Source: JACQHC01 sp035559715
Lineage (GTDB): Bacteria > Gemmatimonadota > Gemmatimonadetes > Gemmatimonadales > GWC2-71-9
Assembly (NCBI GenBank): GCA_035559715.1
Contig: DATMAW010000252.1
Span: 1-26,203, forward strand
DNA: 26,203 nt
Direction of reading: 5' to 3'
The notes beneath the pieces were generated by a model. That model had not been told where the DNA came from. It made no database searches and worked only from the letters and a program-made list of their open reading frames with translations. Of this stretch, positions 1 through 7,408 are shown one piece after another. How positions within the stretch are numbered: the first letter of the stretch is position 1; the number at the start of each line of letters is the position of its first letter. The position numbers were made by a program, and so were the translations under genes.

Positions 1-1100
1 ACGCGAACCACCGACGTGCGGCCCGGCGGCGTCACGCCGCGGAAATAGTGCGGGTTGAGTTCCACCAGCGCCGCGGTGGTCGTGTCCGCCAGGCGGGCAA
101 GGACGTCCAGGCCGGTGGCGTCCGGAACGGTGATCTCGTCGAACACCAGAGGATCGAGCAACGGCACGTTGCGGAAGCCGTGACGCTCGGGGTCCTTGGC
201 GACGAGTGCTGCCGCGATCAGCTTGGGGACGTAGTCGCGGGTTTCGCGGCGGAGATACCGCCGATCCGACAGTTCGAAGAACGTCTCGTCACTCAGCTCG
301 CTGTCGTCGCCGGGAAGCCGGCGAATACCCCGGGTGACGCGAGTGGCTCCCGCATTGTACGCCGCTGCCGCGAGGTACCACGACCCGAACATCCCGTTCA
401 GGTCCACCAGGTGCCGCGCCGCGGCGTCCGTGGCCTTGAACGGGTCGCGCCGCTCGTCCACCCAATCGCCGATCTCGAGGCCGTACCGCCGTCCCGTGGA
501 CGCGATGAACTGCCACATGCCCACCGCATTCGCGCGGGATACGGCCGTGTTGGAGTACCCGCTTTCCACGATCCCGAGGTAGACCAGGTCTTCCGGCACG
601 CCGTACTGCTTGAACTTGGACCGGATCATGCCCTCGTAGCGATTGAGCCGGCCAAGCCAGATCGTGAACCGATCGCGGGCCTCGCCAAGGAAGAAGTCCA
701 TGTAGTACTGGACGCGGGCCCGGCTGGAGAACGATTCGACGTCAATGTCGTAGGTGGGTGCCGCGCCGCCCGCCGCGCCGCCACGGCCGAACAGCCGCGC
801 GGCCTCCTCCTCCATCCCTTCCGGCTCGACCGCCGACAAATCGGGGAGCGGAAGAACGCCGCTGGCGTGGTCACTGCCCTTGGCAAGGCTGCGGAACTCC
901 AGCACACGAAGCGCCGTGAGCGCGATCTCGTCGGCCGCTGGGTCTTCAGGCGTCGCCGAGATCGCGGCGAGGTCCGATGCCAGCGCCTCCGGCGCCACGC
1001 CGGGCTCCGGACCGAGCATTGGCGGCTCCGGCGCGCCGCCGCACCCCAGGGCCAGCAGGCACACAGTCAAGATGCGTTGCGTGCCGCGACCAGAGCTCAT
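1..1100 (-). CDS. MltD-like lytic transglycosylase lipoprotein, C-terminus cut by window edge
   Basis: This likely cleaves peptidoglycan glycan strands from the outer face of the cell envelope. 366 residues are visible, reading off the left edge. Residues 1-20 form a lipoprotein signal with lipobox LALGC (Cys20). A family-1 (Slt/MltD) transglycosylase domain follows at about 155-290: YLGIVES holds the catalytic Glu179, followed by the conserved AVGMWQFI and STGRRYGL blocks and the AAAYNAG motif near residue 260. After this comes a segment ending in LVELNPHYFRGVTPPG, which resembles the LysM-like linker of MltD proteins; the rest is missing. The ATG at 1100 lies one base past the TAG of the upstream gene, so it is probably translated with the small genes before it. 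Family assignment is secure; the exact subfamily is not. Confidence 0.88.
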   Translation of the reverse strand, partial: MSSGRGTQRILTVCLLALGCGGAPEPPMLGPEPGVAPEALASDLAAISATPEDPAADEIALTALRVLEFRSLAKGSDHASGVLPLPDLSAVEPEGMEEEAARLFGRGGAAGGAAPTYDIDVESFSSRARVQYYMDFFLGEARDRFTIWLGRLNRYEGMIRSKFKQYGVPEDLVYLGIVESGYSNTAVSRANAVGMWQFIASTGRRYGLEIGDWVDERRDPFKATDAAARHLVDLNGMFGSWYLAAAAYNAGATRVTRGIRRLPGDDSELSDETFFELSDRRYLRRETRDYVPKLIAAALVAKDPERHGFRNVPLLDPLVFDEITVPDATGLDVLARLADTTTAALVELNPHYFRGVTPPGRTSVVR

Positions 1101-1101
1101 C

Positions 1102-1542
1102 CTAAAACCGGCCCACTCTCGCAAACACATTCCCCATGAGGCGATTGGTGGCATGCAGCACGGCGAGCGCGGCGCCGCGCTCGAGATCGTCTTCTGCAAG
1201 GTACGAGCCCACGATTCTGCGGGACGGTCCCTCTCCCTGCGTCGTGAGCGATACGATGATCACGTTGGCGTCGAACGCGCGCAGCGACTTCACACCCAAC
1301 AACTCGAACCGAATGCGCCCCGCGATCGCCGACTCCAGGGCCGTCACGGCGGCCTGGGCGGCACAGCGGAGCATCCCGGTCTGAGAAGCCACCCCCTCGG
1401 CTTCACCCGTGTGGGGATCCCCCGGCTGCCATTCGAGTACGACCCGCGCCCGGCAATTCCCGCTCGGGAGGCGGTGGAACTCGAACGCCGAGAACTTGAC
1501 GCGTTCTCGCGAGGGTGGAACAGGGCCGGCCGGTTGACTCAT
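1102..1542 (-). CDS. Conserved-looking hypothetical protein, 146 aa
   Basis: I do not recognise this protein. It begins with an ATG at 1542 and ends one base before the transglycosylase start. The chain alternates charged and hydrophobic beta-like stretches (RIRFELLGVKSL, NVIIVSLTTQGEG) with an alanine-rich helix (AALAVLHATNRLMG) near the C-terminus. The beta-strand/helix pattern with a terminal helix loosely recalls small alpha/beta regulatory domains such as the LeuA C-terminal domain, but I see no diagnostic motif. There is no signal peptide or membrane segment, so it is probably cytoplasmic. It sits 21 bases after the preceding 89-residue gene in a same-strand run of four genes, so cotranscription is likely. 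Confidence 0.75.
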   Translation of the reverse strand: MSQPAGPVPPSRERVKFSAFEFHRLPSGNCRARVVLEWQPGDPHTGEAEGVASQTGMLRCAAQAAVTALESAIAGRIRFELLGVKSLRAFDANVIIVSLTTQGEGPSRRIVGSYLAEDDLERGAALAVLHATNRLMGNVFARVGRF

Positions 1543-1563
1543 GGGCTCCAGTTGGCGTCGGGC

Positions 1564-1833
1564 TCAACTGACTTCGTCGAACCGCACCTCGAGCTGGCCG
1601 CTCGGTACCTCAGCCGCGGCGCGCACGAAATCGACATCCAGCCGCGGCTTGCCGGCCTCATCCAACATCACGGACACAAGCAAGATGTCTCCGTTCCCCA
1701 GTGACAGGCGCAACTGGCGACAATCGGAGCGCATTACCACATCCTGGACCGTTTGGTCCCGCAGATGCGCCACGGCCTCGGCGATACGACGAAGCTCCTG
1801 AACCGATGCAACGGACACGGAACCCGCGATCAC
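1564..1833 (-). CDS. Small hypothetical protein, 89 aa
   Basis: This small soluble protein is of unknown function. It opens with a helix-like region (VQELRRIAEAVAHLRDQ), then alternating strands around RQLRLSLGNGDILLVSV and RLDVDFV. The start is a GTG at 1833 that overlaps the TGA of the preceding gene by four bases (GTGA), which supports both reading frames and translational coupling. There is no signal peptide and no cysteine cluster. Its position inside a tight run of small genes ahead of the lytic transglycosylase is the only functional clue. Confidence 0.7.
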   Translation of the reverse strand: MIAGSVSVASVQELRRIAEAVAHLRDQTVQDVVMRSDCRQLRLSLGNGDILLVSVMLDEAGKPRLDVDFVRAAAEVPSGQLEVRFDEVS

Positions 1834-2075
1834 CCGATGTGCTGCACCAGGAGAGCCCGCAGTTCTTCGTCGGGAATGCGGTCCGCCTGAAGGAACAGCG
1901 ACGACTTAGACACGGACTCGAGCGGATATGGGGCCCACACGGTCCGTCCACCCTGGCCCGCGCCCGCCGCCCGAAACGCCAGCATCAACTGCCACAGCGA
2001 CGCGTTCGCCCGCCGCTCGGCGGCGGCCTGCACGTGCCACACTTCTCCTCCGCTGGCGATCACCCTCCAGGCCAT
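1830..2075 (-). CDS. Small hypothetical protein, 81 aa
   Basis: I assign no function. The protein starts MAWRVIASGGEVWHVQAAAE and reads as a compact beta-rich domain, with a C-terminal helix (PDEELRALLVQHI). The ATG at 2075 has a GGAG Shine-Dalgarno sequence ten bases upstream. The stop overlaps the GTG start of the next gene. It follows a 141-base non-coding stretch, so it may be the first gene of a transcript running through the two other small genes to the lytic transglycosylase, driven by the candidate promoter at 2138-2167. Confidence 0.72.
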   Translation of the reverse strand: MAWRVIASGGEVWHVQAAAERRANASLWQLMLAFRAAGAGQGGRTVWAPYPLESVSKSSLFLQADRIPDEELRALLVQHIG

Positions 2076-2137
2076 TCCCGATTCACTCCGAGATCTGAAT
2101 AACGGAACGCCCCGTCGGTGAGGGACGAAAGCGCGCC

Positions 2138-2167
2138 AATATGGAACTGGGCCGACGAAACCGTCAA
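2138..2167 (-). promoter_or_regulatory. Candidate sigma70-type promoter before the small-gene/transglycosylase run
   Basis: On the minus strand TTGACG (2167-2162) is followed after 18 bases by CATATT (2143-2138). These match the -35 and -10 consensus at five and four of six positions. The site lies in the 141-base gap between the 68-residue peptide gene and the 81-residue gene, about 60 bases before the latter's ATG. It is sequence similarity only; no conservation evidence is available. Confidence 0.3.
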
Positions 2168-2216
2168 GACCGCGGGCACCCTCAGTGGTGCGTTGGCTTG
2201 TAGCTGCGTTTTGCGA

Positions 2217-2423
2217 CTACGGCCGCATCCCGGGGGCCGGCGCATCCCACGGGCTCGGCGCGGGCTCCGCCTCGAACGCGGCGGCCTTCATCGGTTTCTT
2301 TGACGGGGACGATCCTTGCGCCACGACGTCGGCCGGAGCCGCGAAGCTCTGGACGACCGGCGCCACGTACGCCGTGGTCTTCGCGAGTCGCTTCAGAAAT
2401 TCGCGACGGTCTTCAGAAGCCAT
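2217..2423 (-). CDS. 68-aa peptide with RR-type leader; candidate RiPP precursor or Tat-like exported peptide
   Basis: The gene starts at the ATG at 2423, eleven bases inside the end of the methyltransferase gene, so it is probably translationally coupled. Residues 5-16 (DRREFLKRLAKT) resemble a twin-arginine leader. They are followed by TAYVAPVVQSFAAP and an AQGSS turn, a layout familiar from small Tat-signal-like proteins. The remaining roughly 30 residues are rich in Pro, Ala and Glu with one Trp and no Cys, ending PWDAPAPGMRP. The hydrophobic stretch is short and the mature part has no folded-domain look. Because the four preceding genes look like a peptide-modification set with a PqqD-type leader binder, I infer that this is their substrate. 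It could instead be a short exported protein. The longer frame starting at 2525 lies inside the methyltransferase gene and is less likely. Confidence 0.7.
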   Translation of the reverse strand: MASEDRREFLKRLAKTTAYVAPVVQSFAAPADVVAQGSSPSKKPMKAAAFEAEPAPSPWDAPAPGMRP

Positions 2424-3576
2424 AGCCTGTTTCCTCTGCGCCGGGTGCCTTCGACGTAATACTACCGCGCAGGTGTGCAATAACAAGCCGTTCCGCCTCC
2501 GCCTGACTGAGGTCGGGCCGGTCACGAATCAGAATGTGCGCTATGTCACTGACGGATCGCGTGCCGTCTGCCAAGGCCAAGACGCGGAGGGCCGTCTTCC
2601 CACGGGGGGTGAGTTCCGGAACGGAATCCCGGGAGGCCTCGAGGAGATCGGTTACTGACATCGGCGTGCCGAGGAACTCGTGCCCCCGGCGACGACCCGC
2701 TCGTGATGCGACGTCCCACGCCAGCCACCCTGGAGCCTGATCGGGGAGCGGTTCGGCGCGGATGCTGACCGTGAGCCGGTCTCCGGCAGCCAGCGCGAGC
2801 GGCGGATCGATCGGCAGAAACAGATGGCCCCAGGATCCCGGCGTCTCCCCCGGGGCGTTCGACAGCCGCTCGCCTCCACCGAGGTTCAGCTCAAACCAGT
2901 AAACCAGTCCGTGCATCGCGGCCGCTCGGTCCACGCTGATTTCCGCGACGCCGCCCAGTTGATCGGCCGCGACGTCGCGCGCAAAGTCAACGCACCCCAC
3001 GCGGGCGCCCGCATGCAACAACGCCTCGCGGGGAACGTTCACCCGGTGGGGGGTGTTGGCCACGGCTTCGCGCCCGGCCGACCAATCCAATCCGTAGAGC
3101 GGCGGCTCGCCATCCAGGGTCAACTCGCGGAGCAAGTCCTCAGAGGAGACCGGCGCAAGGAAGAGGTCGGCGCCCGCCGGAACGAACCGGGCGCCCGGCG
3201 CGAGGGCCGTCCGCCGGACGCCGCGTAACAGCCGCCACGCGCTGGCATCGAGCAGCCGGGGCGGGAAATCTTCAAAGATGACGACGTTCGCGGGCTCGTC
3301 TGGAACAGCGTCCGGCAGCCAGCCGCGCAGGAAGGTCACGCGGTCCGCGTATCCGTTCAGCCGCGCGATGGTCCGGGCCACGTGGATCACCGGGTGCCCG
3401 TCCACGGCCCAGACGCGCGCGGCACCCGCATCCGCCGCGAAGAAGGCGAACGTGCCCAGTCCGGAGCCGATCTCCAGCACCCGATCGCCCGGCCGGACGC
3501 CGTGGCGAATGGCGCGGCGGAAGGCTTCGATGCGCCGACTCTGCCGTAACAGCTGCCGGTAGTACAGCAGGCTCAC
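2413..3576 (-). CDS. PRMT-like SAM-dependent methyltransferase with small C-terminal helical domain
   Basis: The N-terminal half is a Rossmann methyltransferase: motif I VLEIGSGLGTFAFF (33-46), acidic end of strand 2 WAVDG (56-60), and post-motif VVIFEDFPP (98-106). Residues about 140-310 look like the beta-barrel dimer half of protein arginine methyltransferases (MHGLVYWFELNL, SWGHLFLPIDPPL). The canonical PRMT double-E loop is not evident, with only E102 at that place, so arginine as the target is uncertain. The last ~65 residues (from about 321) form a helical segment (LTPRGKTALRVLALADGT, SVSDIAHILI) reminiscent of PqqD-like or winged-helix domains. The GTG start at 3576 overlaps the TGA of the PqqD gene by four bases. 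A likely role is methylation or ester formation on the downstream peptide; this is inference. Confidence 0.8.
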   Translation of the reverse strand: MSLLYYRQLLRQSRRIEAFRRAIRHGVRPGDRVLEIGSGLGTFAFFAADAGAARVWAVDGHPVIHVARTIARLNGYADRVTFLRGWLPDAVPDEPANVVIFEDFPPRLLDASAWRLLRGVRRTALAPGARFVPAGADLFLAPVSSEDLLRELTLDGEPPLYGLDWSAGREAVANTPHRVNVPREALLHAGARVGCVDFARDVAADQLGGVAEISVDRAAAMHGLVYWFELNLGGGERLSNAPGETPGSWGHLFLPIDPPLALAAGDRLTVSIRAEPLPDQAPGWLAWDVASRAGRRRGHEFLGTPMSVTDLLEASRDSVPELTPRGKTALRVLALADGTRSVSDIAHILIRDRPDLSQAEAERLVIAHLRGSITSKAPGAEETGYGF

Positions 3577-3854
3577 TCCAACAGTCCTTCAGCGCGGAAG
3601 CGAGCGATGGAGGCTTCGACGTCCGCCAGGATGTGAGCGGCGGGCTGGGGGGGAGTGAACGACTCACCCACGGCCTCGGCGATCTCCGCCGCTCCGCGCT
3701 CGCCCGTGCACAACGACCACACCATCGCGGCCGACAGGTTCAATGCGTGCACGCGGTCGCGCTTTGGGTCGTACACGACCCATTCGTCATCCAGCTGGCG
3801 GAACAGGACGTCTGAGCGCGCGCGCGGGCGATCGGTTGCGTCCGGGGATGTCAT
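3573..3854 (-). CDS. PqqD-family peptide chaperone / leader-binding protein, 93 aa
   Basis: PqqD-like domains bind the leader of ribosomally made peptides and present them to modifying enzymes. The protein has the family pattern: WVVYDPKRDRVHALN (25-39), then SAAMVWSLCTGERGAAEIAE (41-60) and a final helix that ends RAEGLLE. The whole protein is about the usual length. I chose the ATG at 3854, five bases after the nucleotidyltransferase stop; the open frame extends further upstream but only across that gene. The next gene overlaps by four bases. Its partner peptide is most plausibly the 68-residue product encoded two genes downstream. Confidence 0.85.
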   Translation of the reverse strand: MTSPDATDRPRARSDVLFRQLDDEWVVYDPKRDRVHALNLSAAMVWSLCTGERGAAEIAEAVGESFTPPQPAAHILADVEASIARFRAEGLLE

Positions 3855-3859
3855 GCCAC

Positions 3860-4969
3860 TTAAGCTAGCGCGCGTCCACCCAGCTTGCGGGCCAGATGGC
3901 GCACGTGGCACCACCGGGCGGAGGCCGCGCTGCTCGCCGCCGGCCACCGCCACCGGACGTGGACCTCGGGGGGCCAAAGACCGTCCGCAAGGAGGCCGAG
4001 GATGTCTCGCGCGCGGTCCAGCAACATGGCGCGGCGGAGCAAGCGGCGGAGGGTCATCTCCCGATAATCCACCTCCGGAGCCGCCAGCGCCATGGTGAGC
4101 CACGCGGTGAGCGTCATCGTCGGGGCGAGTCGCGACGCCCGTACGCCGCGCGGTGGCGACGGCACCGAGGCGGCCCCGGTGACTCGGAGATCGCGTCTCA
4201 GCAGTTCTGCGATGGTGCGCGCCGCCCGCCACACGCCGAGGTGACGAGCGGTCGGCTCGAACACCTCACGGGGACAGGAGCGCGCGCTCCACAACAGGGC
4301 GAGATCGAGCAGGCCGCGAACGTGCAGGAGATCGTGATGTACGAGATGATGGACGAGCAGCGCGGCATGGTCCGCCGGGGCGGGCACCGGGAACGAACCG
4401 CTCTCGTCGAGCCGTTGCCACACCTCGGGCGGCAGGCCGCCGGCCGAGCGAGGGATGATCCGAGCGACGGACTCGACGGCCCAATGGAGGTCCACGGCAA
4501 CGCCGGTGAGCGCATTGCCATCTCCCCGCTCGAACACCCGGCCGGGTCGAAGCCCATCGGGGCCTCCTTGCCGCTCCGGTGCGGCCTCGGTAAAGCCGGC
4601 GTCGGCGAGCGCGCGACGCGCCTGAGACGCCGTGTCCTGTGGCACCCACAGGTCAATGTCGGCGATCTCGCGATCGCCTGGCTTGTAGAGCACTCCGAGC
4701 AGGGCCACACCCTTGGCGACGAAATGGCGAATGCCTCGAGCCGAAAGCGCGGTCGAGACTTCCCGGGCGGCTTCGAGCAGCAGGCTGTCGTACAGCCGAC
4801 CCGCGAGTCGCCGACCACTGGCGCCGTCGCCGACTGCCGGCGCATCGGTATCCGTGTGGCGGCGAACGTAACCCTCGATGCCCAGCCGGCGCGCCGCCGC
4901 CATCACAGACTCGTTGCCTGCCGCCGCACTGAGGCCCGCGATAAACGCGCGGCCGATTTCGTCGGTCAA
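3860..4969 (-). CDS. Nucleotidyltransferase-fold protein (NTP_transf_5-like), 369 aa
   Basis: This protein has the features of the uncharacterised nucleotidyltransferase family often found beside PqqD and HprK-like genes. RHFVAKGVALLGVLY (81-95) is followed by the metal-binding ADIDLWVP (103-110) with D104 and D106. A His-rich helix, LLVHHLVHHDLLHVRGLLDL, lies in the middle third. No membrane segment is evident. The start is a TTG at 4969 whose TTGA overlaps the HprK-like stop, with GGAGG nine bases before it, so I prefer it to the internal ATG at residue 23. In related lasso-type clusters such enzymes are linked to nucleotidyl or phosphate modification of a peptide, but the substrate here is unknown. 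Confidence 0.8.
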   Translation of the reverse strand: MTDEIGRAFIAGLSAAAGNESVMAAARRLGIEGYVRRHTDTDAPAVGDGASGRRLAGRLYDSLLLEAAREVSTALSARGIRHFVAKGVALLGVLYKPGDREIADIDLWVPQDTASQARRALADAGFTEAAPERQGGPDGLRPGRVFERGDGNALTGVAVDLHWAVESVARIIPRSAGGLPPEVWQRLDESGSFPVPAPADHAALLVHHLVHHDLLHVRGLLDLALLWSARSCPREVFEPTARHLGVWRAARTIAELLRRDLRVTGAASVPSPPRGVRASRLAPTMTLTAWLTMALAAPEVDYREMTLRRLLRRAMLLDRARDILGLLADGLWPPEVHVRWRWPAASSAASARWCHVRHLARKLGGRALA

Positions 4970-5784
4970 CCGCGAGTCCCTCCGAGCAGCGAAGCTCCAC
5001 GTGCCGCCGAGCTGAACGAAAGCGTTGCGACGTCGGCTCCGTGCACGGCGTCCGCCAAGACCTCGAACGCCGCTGAGCCGTGGAGTCCCGTTGAGAGGAG
5101 GTGTCGCATCAGGAGGGTCACGGCTTCGGAGCGGCGGAGCGGCGCGAGCCGCTCATCCCGCCCCGCCCCGCGCTCCAGAAGCACGACTGAGGCGATCTTC
5201 GCTTTGTCCGCCCAGCCTGCGCCGTCCGACGGATCGTACCACGCCGTGGACGCACCCGGCTCCCACAGCCGGGTTTGCTCCACCGTGACGCCTGCTTCCG
5301 CGAGCACGGCGGGGTCCACCTTGAACAGTCGCTTGAAGGCATCCACGCGGCCGCCCGCTCGGACGAGGGCCACGTCGTCCCCGAGCACGGGATGACCACG
5401 CCGGCTGAGCCAGAAGGCGAGGCTCGTTTTTCCAGCGCCCTCCGCTCCCACGAGCAGCGTGGCGCCCTCGCCGAGCAGAACGCCGGCCGCGTGCAGATGC
5501 ACGGCATCCGACACGAGACCGAGGAACGCCTGGGTAAGCGCGTACTCGACGGCCTCGGCCACTTCGATGCTGGTAGCGCAGGGATACGCACCGGATCCGT
5601 CGGTCACAGTCCACACAGTGCCGGTCCGCCGCACGGTCACAGTCGGGGCACCGGCGAGCGCTCCGGAGCCCGGCATTTCGTAGGAGGGGAAGAGAAAACG
5701 GAGCGGCGACACGAGCGCGTGATCTTCAACGCGCACGCACAGCGACGACCCGTTCACACGATAGGCGAGAAACCTCGCGTCCAT
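4966..5784 (-). CDS. HPr kinase/phosphorylase-like P-loop protein, 272 aa
   Basis: The chain has the HprK C-terminal kinase pattern. VHLHAAGVLL (95-104) is followed by a Walker A loop GAEGAGKTS (113-121) and VLGDDVALV (133-141), with a short kinase tail and no full HprK N-terminal domain. Such proteins in peptide clusters can phosphorylate the peptide substrate. I chose the ATG at 5784 because GAGGA lies eleven bases upstream and the segment beyond it reads poorly. The frame also runs back to a TTG at 5901, which would nearly abut the divergent haloperoxidase. It is the first gene of the cassette and overlaps the nucleotidyltransferase by four bases. Phosphorylation of the 68-residue peptide is inferred, not shown. 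Confidence 0.78.
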   Translation of the reverse strand: MDARFLAYRVNGSSLCVRVEDHALVSPLRFLFPSYEMPGSGALAGAPTVTVRRTGTVWTVTDGSGAYPCATSIEVAEAVEYALTQAFLGLVSDAVHLHAAGVLLGEGATLLVGAEGAGKTSLAFWLSRRGHPVLGDDVALVRAGGRVDAFKRLFKVDPAVLAEAGVTVEQTRLWEPGASTAWYDPSDGAGWADKAKIASVVLLERGAGRDERLAPLRRSEAVTLLMRHLLSTGLHGSAAFEVLADAVHGADVATLSFSSAARGASLLGGTRG

Positions 5785-5930
5785 CTCGGGCGCTGTCCTC
5801 GAGTATGCAATGACGACAGTCGATCCGGTGCAGGTGGCCGGCTCCGCATGGGGAATGTAGCGCCGCGCTCGGTCCGGCGCGGGGCGCGACAAGGAGATCA
5901 ACTCAAGCTGGACCAGTGTGGCACGGCTCG

Positions 5931-5936
5931 TAGATT
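5931..5936 (+). promoter_or_regulatory. -10-like TAGATT box for a possibly leaderless haloperoxidase transcript
   Basis: TAGATT is separated by exactly eight bases from the ATG at 5945 and no Shine-Dalgarno sequence intervenes. That spacing would place the transcription start at or next to the start codon. No clear -35 is visible. The same arrangement appears before the CRTAC1 gene at 18738 and, loosely, before the gene at 26171, which raises its credibility. Confidence 0.35.
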
Positions 5937-5944
5937 GCTACGCC

Positions 5945-7408
5945 ATGAATCGACTGCGACTCTGGATCTACCGATCTCGGTGCTTGCTCACCGCGGCGTT
6001 TCTTGTGACCGCGGGCTGCGAGCGCTCGCTCCCGCCAGCGAGCCCCCAGTACGTGGCGGAGTGGATGCGCCACTACTACGGCCTGATCCGCGCGGAACGG
6101 ATTTCCCCGCCGGTGGCCTCTCGCGTCCTCGCCTATGCCGCCGTCGCCCTGTACGAGGGGTTGGCGGCGGCATCGCCCGGGCTTACGTCGCTCGCCGGCA
6201 AGCTCAACGGGCTCGACTCCCTTCCGCTCCCGGACCCAACGCGCCGGTACGATCCAATCCTCGTGTCGCTCGCAGCCGAACGGACGGTGCTCGATTCGCT
6301 GTTCGCCGAGGGACTGCCGGCCACCCAGGCGGCATTGGCCGACTTGAGCGACTCGCTGGAGGCCGCACGGCTCGCCGAAGACATCCCACGGAGCGTGCAG
6401 GCTGACTCGCGGACCCTGGGAGAGCAGGTGGGACGCGCCATCCTGGACTGGGCCGCTCGGGACGGGTTCGCGGAAACCCGCACCCGGCCCTACCAGCCGC
6501 CGGTGGGACCACAGTATTGGGTCAACGACTCTCGGGTGGATGAGTACACGCCGCAAAACCTGACCGCGGTGAGTGAGTTCGTGGCCCTCGACAATCCAGC
6601 GGCGGCGCTCCGTCCCGGCGACGCGAGCGAACGCGCTCTCGCCGTCACCCGCCCAAAGGCGACGGACACGCGCACGCTGAAAGCGGTTAACCCCACCGGG
6701 GCAACGGAGCCATGGTGGGGCACTCTGCGTCCATTCGTACTCCGCACCGCGGACGAGTGCCCAGTACCTCCACCGGCGCGATGGTCCACCGCCCCAACGT
6801 CCGAGTTTTATGCGCAGGCCAAACGCGTGTACGACGTGGGACGGGCGCTCACCGACGAGCAGCGGCAGACCGTGCTTTATTGGGCGGATAACCCCGGTCA
6901 GACCGGCACTCCGGTCGGTCACTGGTTGGCCATTGGGAGCCAGCTTGTGGCCCAACTCGGTCTCACAACCGAACAGGCCGCCGAAATGTTCGTGCTCGTC
7001 ACGCTCGCGCAGGCGGACGCGTTCATCGCGATCTGGCATGAGAAGTATGAACGCAACCTGATCCGCCCCGTGACGTACATCAGGCGCCACATCGATTCCA
7101 GGTGGACCCCTGCCATCGTGACGCCCCCGTTTCCGGAGTACCCGTCCGGGCACTCGGGCCAATCGGCGGCGGCGGCCACCGTACTCACCGAGTTACTCGG
7201 CGAGGTGGCATTCGAGGACAGCACGAACCTGGCGCTCGGGCATCCCGTGCGCAGGTACAGCTCGTTCCGTGAGGCAGCAGACGAGGCGGCCGAGTCCCGA
7301 CTTTACGGGGGTATCCACTATCCCATGGGGAACGAGAGCGGCAAGGTGCTCGGACGGTGCATTGGCCGGACCGTTCTGGAGCGGCTTCGCGCGACACGCG
7401 TGCGATGA
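5945..7408 (+). CDS. Vanadium-dependent haloperoxidase / PAP2-family lipoprotein
   Basis: Vanadium haloperoxidases oxidise halides with hydrogen peroxide; PAP2 phosphatases share the fold and site. All vanadate-binding residues are present with chloroperoxidase spacing: K367 and R374 in KYERNLIRP, S401-G402-H403 in YPSGHSGQS, and R452 and H458 in SRLYGGIHYP. The Phe five residues before the Ser (PPFPEYPSGH) matches my recollection of fungal chloroperoxidase. A signal with lipobox TAGC (Cys25) predicts a lipid-anchored, periplasmic or surface protein of 487 residues. I chose the ATG at 5945; the frame opens at 5918 but only nine residues upstream, without a better signal. The stop overlaps the next start (ATGA). 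Chloride, bromide or phosphate-ester substrate cannot be decided from sequence. Confidence 0.87.
   Translation: MNRLRLWIYRSRCLLTAAFLVTAGCERSLPPASPQYVAEWMRHYYGLIRAERISPPVASRVLAYAAVALYEGLAAASPGLTSLAGKLNGLDSLPLPDPTRRYDPILVSLAAERTVLDSLFAEGLPATQAALADLSDSLEAARLAEDIPRSVQADSRTLGEQVGRAILDWAARDGFAETRTRPYQPPVGPQYWVNDSRVDEYTPQNLTAVSEFVALDNPAAALRPGDASERALAVTRPKATDTRTLKAVNPTGATEPWWGTLRPFVLRTADECPVPPPARWSTAPTSEFYAQAKRVYDVGRALTDEQRQTVLYWADNPGQTGTPVGHWLAIGSQLVAQLGLTTEQAAEMFVLVTLAQADAFIAIWHEKYERNLIRPVTYIRRHIDSRWTPAIVTPPFPEYPSGHSGQSAAAATVLTELLGEVAFEDSTNLALGHPVRRYSSFREAADEAAESRLYGGIHYPMGNESGKVLGRCIGRTVLERLRATRVR

Noticed and set aside
48..1139. Plus-strand 363-residue open frame
   Set aside because: It is antisense to the lytic transglycosylase, whose motifs and lipobox are clear on the minus strand; the plus frame is Arg/Gly-rich with no domain.
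754..1704. Plus-strand 316-residue open frame
   Set aside because: It overlaps the coupled minus-strand genes with GTGA and near-overlap junctions and shows high-GC shadow composition.
2060..2245. Minus-strand 61-residue frame in the gap after the peptide gene
   Set aside because: It overlaps both neighbours, has no good ribosome-binding site and covers the likely promoter region.
3896..5395. Plus-strand 499-residue open frame
   Set aside because: It is the antisense of the nucleotidyltransferase and HprK-like genes, both with recognisable motifs.
2217..5784. Standard lasso-peptide cluster
   Set aside because: No B2 transglutaminase-like protease is visible, the asparagine-synthetase-like gene is 13 kb away on the other strand, and the peptide lacks an obvious Gly1...Asp/Glu core.
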